A stretch of 24,973 nucleotides of DNA from Spirochaetaceae bacterium. GTDB lineage: Bacteria; Spirochaetota; Spirochaetia; Treponematales; Breznakiellaceae. The DNA lies in the NCBI GenBank assembly GCA_031290855.1, contig JAISLM010000110.1:1-24973 (forward strand). The letters are read 5' to 3'. Position numbers and translations under genes: made by a program. The notes under the pieces were generated by a model. That model saw nothing but the letters and a program-made list of their open reading frames with translations, was not told where the DNA came from and ran no database searches. This document shows, piece by piece, positions 7,187-13,584 of this stretch (the stretch's first letter is position 1; each line of letters begins with the position of its first letter).

Positions 7187-7215
7187 TTGAATTGTTGGCG
7201 AATACGAAATATTGT
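7187..7215 (+). promoter_or_regulatory. Putative sigma-70-type promoter of prfA
   Basis: The -35 is TTGAAT (7187-7192) and the -10 is TATTGT (7210-7215), with a 17-bp spacer. Transcription would start near 7222, giving a very short leader that carries the gagg ribosome-binding site at 7224-7227. Confidence 0.5.
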
Positions 7216-7233
7216 TTGGTAACGAGGTAAAAA

Positions 7234-8316
7234 GTGAACGAAAGGCTCGAAGCGTTTCTGAAACGCTACGACGAGTTAAAGCGGGTTATCGAGGATCCGG
7301 CGCTGGCAAAGGATCAGAATAGATACCGCGAGACGATGAAGGAGTATTCGCGCCTTGCGGAAATCGCCGAAAGCCAAAGTGAAGTTGAACGGCTGCTGGC
7401 GCAGGCGGCCGAAACCAGGAAGATGGTGGAGGAGGAGGACGGCGACATGAGGGAGCTCGCGAAGGAAGAACTGGGCGGGCTTGAGAGACGGCTGGAGGCG
7501 GCTTTCGACAGGCAAAAGCTCTTGCTGATACCGCGTGACCCGCTGGACGGAAAGAACATCATCATGGAGATACGGGCCGGCACGGGCGGAGACGAGGCCG
7601 CGCTGTTTGTCGCCGACCTGTTCCGTATGTACTCGCGTTTTGCCGAGACCAGGGGCTGGAAGTTCGAGATAATGAACATCAACGAAACGGAACTGGGCGG
7701 CTACAAAGAAATCATCTTTTCGATAAGCGGCAACAACGTGTACGAAAACCTCCGTTACGAATCGGGCGCGCACCGTGTGCAGCGCGTCCCGGCAACCGAA
7801 TCGTCCGGGCGCATACACACGTCCGCCGTCACCGTCGCGGTGCTGCCGGAAGCGGACGAAACCGAGATAGAGATTAAGCCGGAAGACCTGCGTATCGACG
7901 TGATGAGGGCGGGCGGTCCCGGAGGCCAGTGCGTGAACACGACGGACAGCGCGGTACGGATAACCCACCTGCCGTCCGGCATCGCGGTTCACTGCCAGGA
8001 CGAAAAGAGCCAGATAAAAAACAGGGCCAAGGCGATGCGTATACTCCGCGCCCGCATCTACGAGATGGAGGAGGCGAAAGCCCACGCGGAACGTTCCGAG
8101 GCACGGAAGAACCAGATAGGTTCCGGCGACCGTTCCGAGCGAATCCGCACCTACAACTTCCCGCAGAACCGCCTGACCGACCACAGGATAAACCTCACCC
8201 TCTACAAGCTCGACCTCGTAATGCAGGGCGATGCCGCCGAGTTATTCGACTCGCTAAAACTTTCCGCCCGCCAGCAGGTTTCACCTGTCGCATCCGGTAT
8301 TAAAAAAGACGATTGA
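7234..8316 (+). CDS. prfA: Peptide chain release factor 1
   Basis: This encodes 360 residues from GTG 7234, with gaggt 6-7 bp upstream; the length is typical of RF1. It recognises UAA and UAG stops in the ribosomal A site and triggers peptidyl-tRNA hydrolysis. The stop-reading tripeptide is PAT (186-188) in RVQRVPATES, the RF1 type rather than the SPF of RF2. The catalytic GGQ is at 230-232 within RAGGPGGQCVNTTDSA. Conserved ends include GSGDRSERIRTYNFPQNR and TDHRINLTLY. It is the target pattern for glutamine methylation by PrmC, but no prmC follows: a repeat island starts about 20 bp after the stop, although prfA-prmC adjacency is common in bacteria. It has its own promoter and terminator upstream, so it is a separate transcription unit. 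Confidence 0.97.
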   Translation: MNERLEAFLKRYDELKRVIEDPALAKDQNRYRETMKEYSRLAEIAESQSEVERLLAQAAETRKMVEEEDGDMRELAKEELGGLERRLEAAFDRQKLLLIPRDPLDGKNIIMEIRAGTGGDEAALFVADLFRMYSRFAETRGWKFEIMNINETELGGYKEIIFSISGNNVYENLRYESGAHRVQRVPATESSGRIHTSAVTVAVLPEADETEIEIKPEDLRIDVMRAGGPGGQCVNTTDSAVRITHLPSGIAVHCQDEKSQIKNRAKAMRILRARIYEMEEAKAHAERSEARKNQIGSGDRSERIRTYNFPQNRLTDHRINLTLYKLDLVMQGDAAELFDSLKLSARQQVSPVASGIKKDD

Positions 8317-8337
8317 CTAACAAGCGGACGCCCTGGG

Positions 8338-8654
8338 TTTTGCGAATGAAGCTCCCCGCCACAAAACAGCGTCAAGCTGTTTTGCCTGACGTTCTACCGC
8401 CTTCTTAACCCCAAAAGGAAGGGATAAGGCGGGGTATCTTGTAAACGTTGCATTATCTCAGAGGTTCGTTCTGCAAGGAAATTTATCATATGTGGTGGTT
8501 TGCATGGCAAACCCGTCTACTACCATTTTTTTGTAGACGTTGCTTATTCTAACCGCCACAAAACAGCGTCAAGCAGTTTTGCCTGACGTTTTACTTCCTG
8601 CCTAACCCGATAAGGAAGGGATAAGGCGGGGGAGCAGACCCCACTGCGAATAAA
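8338..8654 (-). repeat. Nested repeat: T2 copy c flanked and split by a 78-bp direct repeat
   Basis: On the minus strand this is a T2 element starting at ttattcgcagtggggtctg (about 8654) and ending gataccccgcc (about 8430). A 78-bp unit R is inserted near its start (8553-8630), and a second direct copy of R lies at the far end (8356-8432). R begins ccgccacaaaacagcgtcaa, ends ataaggcggg, and contains a caaaacag/ctgttttg hairpin, perfect in the far copy and with one mismatch in the inner one. The far edge, ttttgcgaatgaagctcccc (8339-8358), is the right end of the 105-bp element at 5509-5613. The module order shows step-wise assembly. There is no gene between prfA and 8641. Confidence 0.8.
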
Positions 8655-8739
8655 CCGCCTTGTCAAAGCCGGTGACGGAACCTTCCGAAAGGTCCAAATT
8701 CACGAACTTGCCCGCTTTCCCCAGAATGAAGTAGATTTT
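8641..8739 (-). pseudogene. Fragment of a BspA-like leucine-rich surface protein
   Basis: On the minus strand a 33-codon frame reads KIYFILGKAGKFVNLDLSEG followed by SVTGFDKAVYSQ. The pattern of an LGK turn and then a VNLDLS strand is characteristic of BspA-type or treponemal leucine-rich repeat proteins. The frame starts after a stop at about 8740, has no start codon, and runs directly into the T2 repeat edge (tattcgcagtggggtctg), so the gene was apparently cut by or replaced with the repeat. The fragment is too short for a firm family call. Confidence 0.45.
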
Positions 8740-8804
8740 TCACGCCGGTTCGCGCCCGGCGAAGGCTATGTCAACCGGCTCATCAAACCTCGCGCCGCCT
8801 CAAA

Positions 8805-8927
8805 TTAGCCAAGAGTACGGGGCGTGTCAGAAACCGGAGCGCTCATGTCATCGCACCCGGCTAGTCCCAGAATTAGGAACAGACCTGACAGAAGCATCGG
8901 CATATTAAAAAATTTTTTTGACTTCAT
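8805..8927 (-). CDS. Small lipoprotein, 40 residues
   Basis: ATG 8927 has an excellent ribosome-binding site, aggagg at 8933-8938 with 5-bp spacing. The first 24 residues are a lipoprotein signal: a MKSKKF basic start, a hydrophobic stretch LLSGLFLILG, and a lipobox LAGC with Cys25. Only 15 further residues follow (DDMSAPVSDTPRTLG), so the mature product would be a 16-residue lipopeptide. It lies 66 bp downstream of the larger lipoprotein gene on the same strand, across a hairpin, and is probably co-transcribed with it. Its small size recalls entericidin- or lysis-type lipopeptides, but that is only an analogy. It could also be the surviving 5' end of a longer gene, since a BspA-like fragment lies just downstream. 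Confidence 0.65.
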   Translation of the reverse strand: MKSKKFFNMPMLLSGLFLILGLAGCDDMSAPVSDTPRTLG

Positions 8928-8942
8928 GCGGGCCTCCTGTAA

Positions 8943-8979
8943 AACACCCCCGGATTTGTTACCAAAGCCAAGGGGTGTT
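8943..8979 (-). terminator. Intercistronic hairpin, weak terminator
   Basis: An 8-bp perfect stem (aacacccc at 8943-8950, ggggtgtt at 8972-8979) lies between the two lipoprotein genes. On the minus strand it ends in gtgttttac, directly before the aggagg of the small lipoprotein. It could attenuate or stabilise the transcript rather than fully end it. Confidence 0.45.
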
Positions 8980-8993
8980 GTCCGGTTAATGCG

Positions 8994-10340
8994 CTATTGG
9001 GCTAACTGTTCCGCAGCCTTTTGGTTGGCTTCGTTTCTCGTCTGCATCTCCCGCAGCATATCACGCGCCTTGGCGTTATTTGTGCTTTTTGCGAGAGCTT
9101 CCATAGAAGCTATACCCGCCTCGGTACCCTGCGTAACTTCCGTCAGTACGGCCTCGTTGTATCCTGACGCGAAATCCTGGTATTCGGCGTATATCTTGCC
9201 ATACGCCGCAGCCGCGTCCGCATACTTATTGGCCTTGACCAGCTTCTGCGCCTCGCTTATCGCTGTTTTAACCGCCTTATCCTTGCTATCCGATTTTTCC
9301 AGCTTGATGGAAAGCGACCGTGAGGTAGGCACCATTTCGGCGGCAATCTGCCCCAAAGGTTCGTTGATAGTTCTTGCGGCGAGGTCTGAGACGGCGGGCA
9401 ATTGAGAGGGGTCTCTGTTAGAACTCTTGGGCGAAGTTGCCGTTTTTTCTCCCTGCCCTATAGAAACACTGTCCGGTGTTTTCACCACACTGTAGCTGAC
9501 GGACACGGAAACGCTGCGGTCATAGACGGTGACGTCACGGTACACGTTTTTTCCTTCCGCGGTTTTTAGGTAATTCCCGTTGTTATCCGTCACGGCAACC
9601 TGTTCGGTATGGGAGTCGTTGTTTACCGATGATGTGGTACTCATCGAGATAACGGCATCTATATTACCGGGATAATCTTTTAATTCCACCGGGAAGGTAG
9701 CCTCAATAACGTTTACGTGCTGTCCCGCGCCCAAAATGCGGAGAATTTCAGCGGTGTCCGCCATGTTGGGCCGTTTAAAGCCGTTACAGTCCCCAAAAAT
9801 CGTCACTTGTTGACCTTTATTAACGGACTCTATCTTTTGTCGTTCCGAAGGGCGAAAATACACATCGACCGAATCGCTGCCCGCCCCCAGGCGCACAAAG
9901 AACTGTTCGCCGCTCTGCCCGATTTCAGTAACGGTGCCGCTTATTTTAAGCGCCTTCCCCTCATAAGTAGAGTTCGCCCTGGCCGCGTTGTCGGTATATG
10001 CTTTAACCAGGCCGACCGGACTTATTTCTACCGCGCCTTTCTGGTACTCCGCCAGTTTCAACAAATCCTCATTCTCCGTCCACCATTGTTTCCACTCACG
10101 CAATTCCGCGTCCGTCGCCAAGGTATATTTCCCGGTTCCCGTAAGCCGTCCGGAAATATAACTCACCGCCGAGGCATTGTCCGAATCAACCGCTATCTTG
10201 TTGATACCGCTCATGTTTAGACGCGCCGGTTCGGTATATTTAACCGTAACGGATGGTGTTGACTGACATCCAATCGCCGCTAACCCGAAGATGAATGCCG
10301 TTATCGACATTCCCGCCAAAAACCATTTGTTTTTCAACAT
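8994..10340 (-). CDS. Lipoprotein with an OB-fold (tRNA_anti-like) domain and C-terminal repeat-like helices
   Basis: This encodes 448 residues from ATG 10340, with aaggag 7-8 bp upstream; a longer in-frame start is rejected because it precedes the signal sequence. The signal peptide ends in AAIGC with lipid-anchored Cys25. The next about 70 residues (INKIAVDSDNASAVSYISGR) resemble the start of CsgG- or GNA1162-like envelope lipoproteins. An OB-fold segment follows: ALKISGTVTEIG, FFVRLGAGSDSVDVYFRP, VNKGQQVTIFGDC. A middle section (VYDRSVSVSVSYSV, SDLAARTINEP) is also seen in that lipoprotein group. The C-terminal about 100 residues are helical and TPR-like (ANKYADAAAAYGKIYAEYQD). It is probably an envelope-anchored assembly or stress protein. 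An inverted repeat lies at its promoter. Confidence 0.7.
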   Translation of the reverse strand: MLKNKWFLAGMSITAFIFGLAAIGCQSTPSVTVKYTEPARLNMSGINKIAVDSDNASAVSYISGRLTGTGKYTLATDAELREWKQWWTENEDLLKLAEYQKGAVEISPVGLVKAYTDNAARANSTYEGKALKISGTVTEIGQSGEQFFVRLGAGSDSVDVYFRPSERQKIESVNKGQQVTIFGDCNGFKRPNMADTAEILRILGAGQHVNVIEATFPVELKDYPGNIDAVISMSTTSSVNNDSHTEQVAVTDNNGNYLKTAEGKNVYRDVTVYDRSVSVSVSYSVVKTPDSVSIGQGEKTATSPKSSNRDPSQLPAVSDLAARTINEPLGQIAAEMVPTSRSLSIKLEKSDSKDKAVKTAISEAQKLVKANKYADAAAAYGKIYAEYQDFASGYNEAVLTEVTQGTEAGIASMEALAKSTNNAKARDMLREMQTRNEANQKAAEQLAQ

Positions 10341-10582
10341 TTGAAAACTCCTTCGCGGGCCCACCCCGCGCGCGGTCTTTTCCCGCCGTCAATTTTTTTA
10401 TGTTAACCGTATATGCGGAACATATTTATATCAACCGCATACGCTGAAAACACCACGTTTTTTAGTGAGTAATGGATGATGGTTTTAGCCCAAAGCGAAC
10501 CTCGCTTCCAAGGCTTACTCCCATAGCTCATTCCTCATTCCAGAGCTTTTCCCAAAACCGGTTGGTTTTGAGAAAAGCTTCC
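10341..10582. other. Intergenic region upstream of the OB-fold lipoprotein
   Basis: Apart from the ribosome-binding site and the inverted repeat, I see no gene. Bases 10535-10580 contain ttttcccaaaaccggttggt and ttttgagaaaagcttcc, an imperfect mirrored run belonging to the terminator region of the decayed gene upstream. Confidence 0.4.
10413..10440 (-). promoter_or_regulatory. Inverted repeat at the lipoprotein promoter
   Basis: ATGCGG (10413-10418) and CCGCAT (10435-10440) form an inverted repeat with a 16-bp AT-rich centre, about 75-100 bp upstream of the lipoprotein ATG. On the minus strand the centre contains TTGATATAAATAT, a possible -35 region. It could be an operator or the promoter itself; no consensus allows a regulator to be named. 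Confidence 0.3.
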
Positions 10583-10619
10583 GAAAAAGCGGTCTAACCG
10601 GACTAAGGCCCGCTTTTTC
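10583..10619 (-). terminator. Terminator downstream of the decayed HU/DUF4469 gene
   Basis: A perfect 10-bp stem, gaaaaagcgg (10583-10592) with ccgctttttc (10610-10619), closes an 18-nt loop. On the minus strand the second arm supplies a T run (gctttttcgg). It separates the DUF4469-like gene from the lipoprotein gene. Confidence 0.55.
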
Positions 10620-10626
10620 ATATAAA

Positions 10627-10671
10627 TCCAAGCTTACCGGACAAGCAAAGCTTACCGGACAAGCAAAGCTT
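10627..10671. repeat. Short tandem repeat caagcttaccgga
   Basis: Two and a half copies of about 18 bp (aagcttaccggacaagcaaa) lie just downstream of the decayed gene. On the minus strand they read LCLSGKLCLSGKLG in the runaway frame. Confidence 0.7.
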
Positions 10672-10739
10672 GTCTCCCAAAAACTGAAGTTTTGTGAAAG
10701 CCTCTCTTAATTCCTCATTGCTCCCTGACCCGACCCGTG

Positions 10740-11322
10740 TCAGGGAGCCGGGGCCGGGACGGTCAGTGTAAAGGCGCTTGTTATGGTACGCGGGGTTTTC
10801 AGCATGGCGCTGTTTACCCCGCTGTACTTTGTATTTACCTTCACCTGCCGCTTCCCCCGCGCCCAGGGCCGGTACGCCCCCGATCAGCTTTGACGCGCCG
10901 TTCTCCGCCAGATGACCGGCTGCCTCCCCCCGCTGCGCGGAATCCTCCGCCGCTACGAAATACACGCCCGCTTCCTGGCCGTCCCCCGCTATGCTGAATT
11001 GGCCGCCTGGCGTAAGCGCGTTGTTCACCGACTCGGTCGTGATGTCGATGCAGCCCTGCACGTCCGCCAGGCCCTCCGCCTCAAAAACGATATGCCCGGC
11101 CAGGGAACGCGGCGGGGACAGGGCGCGGAAGCTGAAGTTTACCGGGTGTTTTCTCCGCGTCATGCCCTTAGACAAGCTTGTCAAAGGCGCCGCCCACACC
11201 GGGGGCACGGAGAAGCAGCCTGTGCGGACGATGTACGCGCCCTCAACACAGGCCAGGTAGTTAGGGTAGAGTTTTACCCGGATATGGTGTAAAATCTTGT
11301 TTACGGAATCGATGATCGCCAT
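10740..11322 (-). pseudogene. Decayed HU-like / DUF4469 domain gene
   Basis: ATG 11322 has an aaggggg ribosome-binding site. MAIIDSVNKILHHIRVKLYP and NYLACVEGAYIVRT match the N-terminus of the HU-like/DUF4469 family known from Treponema and Bacteroides. About 45 residues expected after YIVRT are missing, so it jumps to the CFSV segment. There the VGGAF expected downstream lies in another frame (PGVGGAFDKLV), then the frame returns for KHPVNFSFR and EGLADVQGCIDI. Near 10873 a run of G (gcgcgggggaag) shifts the frame again. Correcting by one base restores QVKVNTKYSGVNSAMLKTPR and then TITSAFTLTVPAPAP with stop at 10740-10742, the normal end of this family. One internal deletion and at least three shifts make it non-functional as written. 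Sequencing error could explain single shifts but not the deletion. Confidence 0.75.
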
Positions 11323-11449
11323 GGCAGCCCCCTTATATAAAGAAACAGATTTGGAATATATAAAACGGGAACAGGGATACGCTGATGCGGCGCTTACGGA
11401 TAAGACGGCGGCTATATGTGAAACCGCGTTAGGGCCACGCGCTGTGTGA
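11321..11449 (+). CDS. Possible 42-residue ORF ending inside a terminator
   Basis: A plus-strand ATG at 11321 shares the CATG palindrome with the start of the minus-strand DUF4469-like gene and runs to TGA 11447-11449 (MAAPLYKETDLEYIKREQGY and onward, helical and charged). No good ribosome-binding site precedes it. Its stop lies in the loop of a strong plus-strand terminator, which needs some upstream plus-strand transcript to act on. It could equally be a small non-coding RNA. Confidence 0.3.
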   Translation: MAAPLYKETDLEYIKREQGYADAALTDKTAAICETALGPRAV

Positions 11450-11464
11450 CATAGCGCGGTTTTT
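11438..11464 (+). terminator. Strong rho-independent terminator, plus strand
   Basis: A 9-bp stem cgcgctgtg (11438-11446) / catagcgcg (11450-11458) with one G-T pair and a 3-nt loop is followed by gttttta. No recognised plus-strand gene ends here. Confidence 0.75.
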
Positions 11465-11466
11465 AT

Positions 11467-11479
11467 GGGGGGGGGGGGG
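11467..11479 (+). repeat. Homopolymeric tract of 13 G
   Basis: Thirteen consecutive G lie immediately after the terminator T run and about 380 bp before the ackA promoter. Such tracts change length by slippage; in Treponema pallidum, poly-G tracts near promoters are known to affect expression. Here no gene starts close by in either direction, so an effect is uncertain. Confidence 0.9.
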
Positions 11480-11845
11480 TAGTGGTCAAGTAAATGATGA
11501 AGAATGAGCGGTTATGACTCCGCTTTTCATAGGGAAGGCTGCCGGTTTGTCTCTGCGGCAGGTCTTTGGTGAGAGTCGCCGCAGCGGTTCTTGCGGCAGG
11601 GGCTTTTGGAGCGGGCGCCGTATCTGCCCGGCGGACGAGCTTGCCGATATACATTCTTACAGTTTAACTGTTTCTCTGCGAGTGCGTCAATCCGCCGCCT
11701 GCTTTAACGTGCGGGCTCTGTCGATAATTCCCTTGATTACCGCCGGCCGGGCCGGCTCTTTCGTGCTCATCATATACTTCATCCTCATAATCTTATCCGG
11801 GGGGGTGAACTTATCACTTATTAACGACACATGGCTTCCCGCAGT
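11480..11845. other. Long intergenic region upstream of the ackA promoter
   Basis: There is no convincing gene. A plus-strand frame (11514-11903) with a hydrophobic stretch, FVLIIYFILIILSGG, has no ribosome-binding site and runs through the ackA promoter, so I do not call it. A minus-strand frame ends in the poly-C complement of the G tract. Bases 11741-11756 contain ccgccggccgggccgg, a GC palindrome of no clear role. Confidence 0.4.
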
Positions 11846-11874
11846 TTGCAATATTTTTTTGTATGTGGTATACT
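11846..11874 (+). promoter_or_regulatory. Near-consensus sigma-70-type promoter of ackA
   Basis: The -35 is TTGCAA (11846-11851), the spacer is 17 bp with a T7 run, and the -10 is TATACT (11869-11874). The leader of about 40 nt contains a hairpin (agtccccgtttgagggggct, 11880-11899) just before the aggagg (11910-11915) of ackA. Confidence 0.75.
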
Positions 11875-11920
11875 GGCTAAGTCCCCGTTTGAGGGGGCTA
11901 TAACAGACCAGGAGGATTAA

Positions 11921-13258
11921 ATGGTAATTTTGACACTAAACTGCGGCTCATCGTCCGCAAAGTATCAGGTTTATGACTGGGACGCCAAAGATATTCTGGC
12001 GGTAGGTGTCGTCGAGAAGGTAACGATAGGCGGTTCCTTCATCAATCACAAGGTAAAGGGCAGGGAAGAGGTGACTATAGACCACGACTGCCCCACCCAT
12101 ACCGACGCGGTGGGCCTTATCATAAAGACTCTGACCGACCCGAAAATCGGCGTGATAAGCGACATGAGCGTGATCAAGGCGGCGGGACACCGCGTCCTGC
12201 ACGGCGGCGACAAGTTTACGAAGAGCGTGATCGTCGACGACGCGGCGATGGCCGCTTTCAACGAAGTGAAGGATCTGGGGCCGCTTCACAACCCTGCGAA
12301 TATCATGGGTATAGAGGCTGCGAAGAAGGCACTGCCCAATATTCCGCACTGCGCCGTGATGGATACCGCCTGGCATCAGACGATGCCGCCTGAGTCCTTC
12401 CTTTACGCCGTTCCCTACGAATGGTACGAGAAGTACTCGGTGCGCCGTTACGGTTTCCACGGGACGAGCTTCCTTTACACGGCAAAACGCGCCTCGGTGC
12501 TGCTCGGCAAGGACCCGTTCAAGACAAACCTGATCATCTGCCATATCGGGAACGGTTCCTCGGTGAACGCCGTCAAGGACGGCTGCTCGTTTGACACATC
12601 GATGGGCATAACGCCGCTGGAGGGCCTGGTGATGGGAACCCGTGCCGGCGACGCCGACCTCGCGATGCCGTTCTACGTGATGCGCAAAACCGGCATGAGT
12701 CCGACGGAGATGGAAAGCGCCCTCAACAAGAAGTCCGGGCTCCTCGGCATAACCGGCAAGTACGCCGACCGGCGCGACATACAGAAGGCCGGACTCGAAG
12801 GCGACAAACGCTCGCTGCTCGCCCAGAACATGGAAGCGTACCGCGTCAAAAAGTACATCGGCGCGTACCAGGCGGCTCTGGGGCGTGTCGACGCGCTTGT
12901 GTTCACGGCGGGCGTCGGCGAGTTCGCCTGGTTCATCCGCGAAAAGATACTTGCCGGCCTCGAAAACATCGGCATAAGCTACGACGCCGAGGCAAACAAG
13001 ATCGCCTGTACACGGAACACCGAGTCTGTCATCAGCCGCCCCGACTCGAAGATACCGGTCTACATCATCCCGACGGACGAAGAACTCGTTATGACGGAGG
13101 ATGCCTACGCTCTTATGGCCGGCACCTACGACATCCACACCAAGTTTACCTATTCCTTCCAGAAAAAGGATTATGTGAACAAGGGCCGCGCCGAAAGCCT
13201 CGTTGAGGAACTGAAGAAAAAGCCCGAGCTAAAGAAGTACATCGCGAATCCCAAGTGA
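11921..13258 (+). CDS. ackA: Acetate kinase
   Basis: This encodes 445 residues from ATG 11921 with a strong aggagg 5 bp upstream. It makes ATP from acetyl phosphate and ADP, releasing acetate, the last step of fermentative acetate formation. Family motifs in order: NCGSSSAK (7-14), HRVLHGG (90-96), LHNP (122-125), GFHGTS (178-183), HIGNGSS (208-214), DTSMGITPLEG (225-235), GTRAGD (239-244), FTAGVGE. Catalytic Asp (MDTAWHQ), His180 and Arg241 by Methanosarcina numbering are present. Unusual points are Phe184 where GTSH is usual, AGVGEFAW in place of GGIGENS, and a C-terminal extension of about 40 residues rich in lysine. The usual partner pta is not in the window. The strong promoter suggests high constitutive expression. 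Propionate kinase is less likely but not excluded. Confidence 0.95.
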   Translation: MVILTLNCGSSSAKYQVYDWDAKDILAVGVVEKVTIGGSFINHKVKGREEVTIDHDCPTHTDAVGLIIKTLTDPKIGVISDMSVIKAAGHRVLHGGDKFTKSVIVDDAAMAAFNEVKDLGPLHNPANIMGIEAAKKALPNIPHCAVMDTAWHQTMPPESFLYAVPYEWYEKYSVRRYGFHGTSFLYTAKRASVLLGKDPFKTNLIICHIGNGSSVNAVKDGCSFDTSMGITPLEGLVMGTRAGDADLAMPFYVMRKTGMSPTEMESALNKKSGLLGITGKYADRRDIQKAGLEGDKRSLLAQNMEAYRVKKYIGAYQAALGRVDALVFTAGVGEFAWFIREKILAGLENIGISYDAEANKIACTRNTESVISRPDSKIPVYIIPTDEELVMTEDAYALMAGTYDIHTKFTYSFQKKDYVNKGRAESLVEELKKKPELKKYIANPK

Positions 13259-13584
13259 ACATTCAGCCGCCGTCCGAAACGTCCGGCTCGCACCTTTTCT
13301 GTGCTGCTTGCCGGCATAACGAGCAGTGCGGTCCGGGCTGGCCTGGCAAGATAAAAAGCGTTGTAACCGCGTAATGTCTTTGTAGAAAACGCCGTGTACC
13401 CTATGCGGCGCACGGCTGTGATGGTGTGTGTGTGCGTTATATCAAACTGTATGGATAACAAAATATTGATATGAAGTACTGACGAAGAAGAAAGCGGAGC
13501 GGCTTGAGATTCTGCCTAAGTTGAACTTGCCGAAAACGGACCAAGCTAACAAGGCGGTATACCGAAGACCCAAGGAGAGAAGAA
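13259..13584. other. Intergenic region between ackA and the orfA remnant
   Basis: No gene is called. There is a short GT-rich run near 13421-13436. From 13479 a frame opens (LTKKKAERLEILPKLNLPKT) that runs across the orfA start to about 13611 and may be a scrap of the same insertion. No terminator for ackA was obvious; gccgtccgaaacgtccggc just after the stop is a weak hairpin. Confidence 0.35.

Noticed and set aside
8824..9405. 193-residue plus-strand ORF
   Set aside because: It is antisense to the OB-fold lipoprotein and the small lipoprotein, both of which have lipoboxes and ribosome-binding sites. It has neither.
11514..11903. 129-residue ORF with a hydrophobic stretch upstream of ackA
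   Set aside because: It has no ribosome-binding site and runs through the near-consensus ackA promoter and its leader hairpin. No family resemblance was seen.
11948..13138. 396-residue minus-strand ORF
   Set aside because: It is antisense to ackA and arises from GC-rich codon bias on the coding strand.
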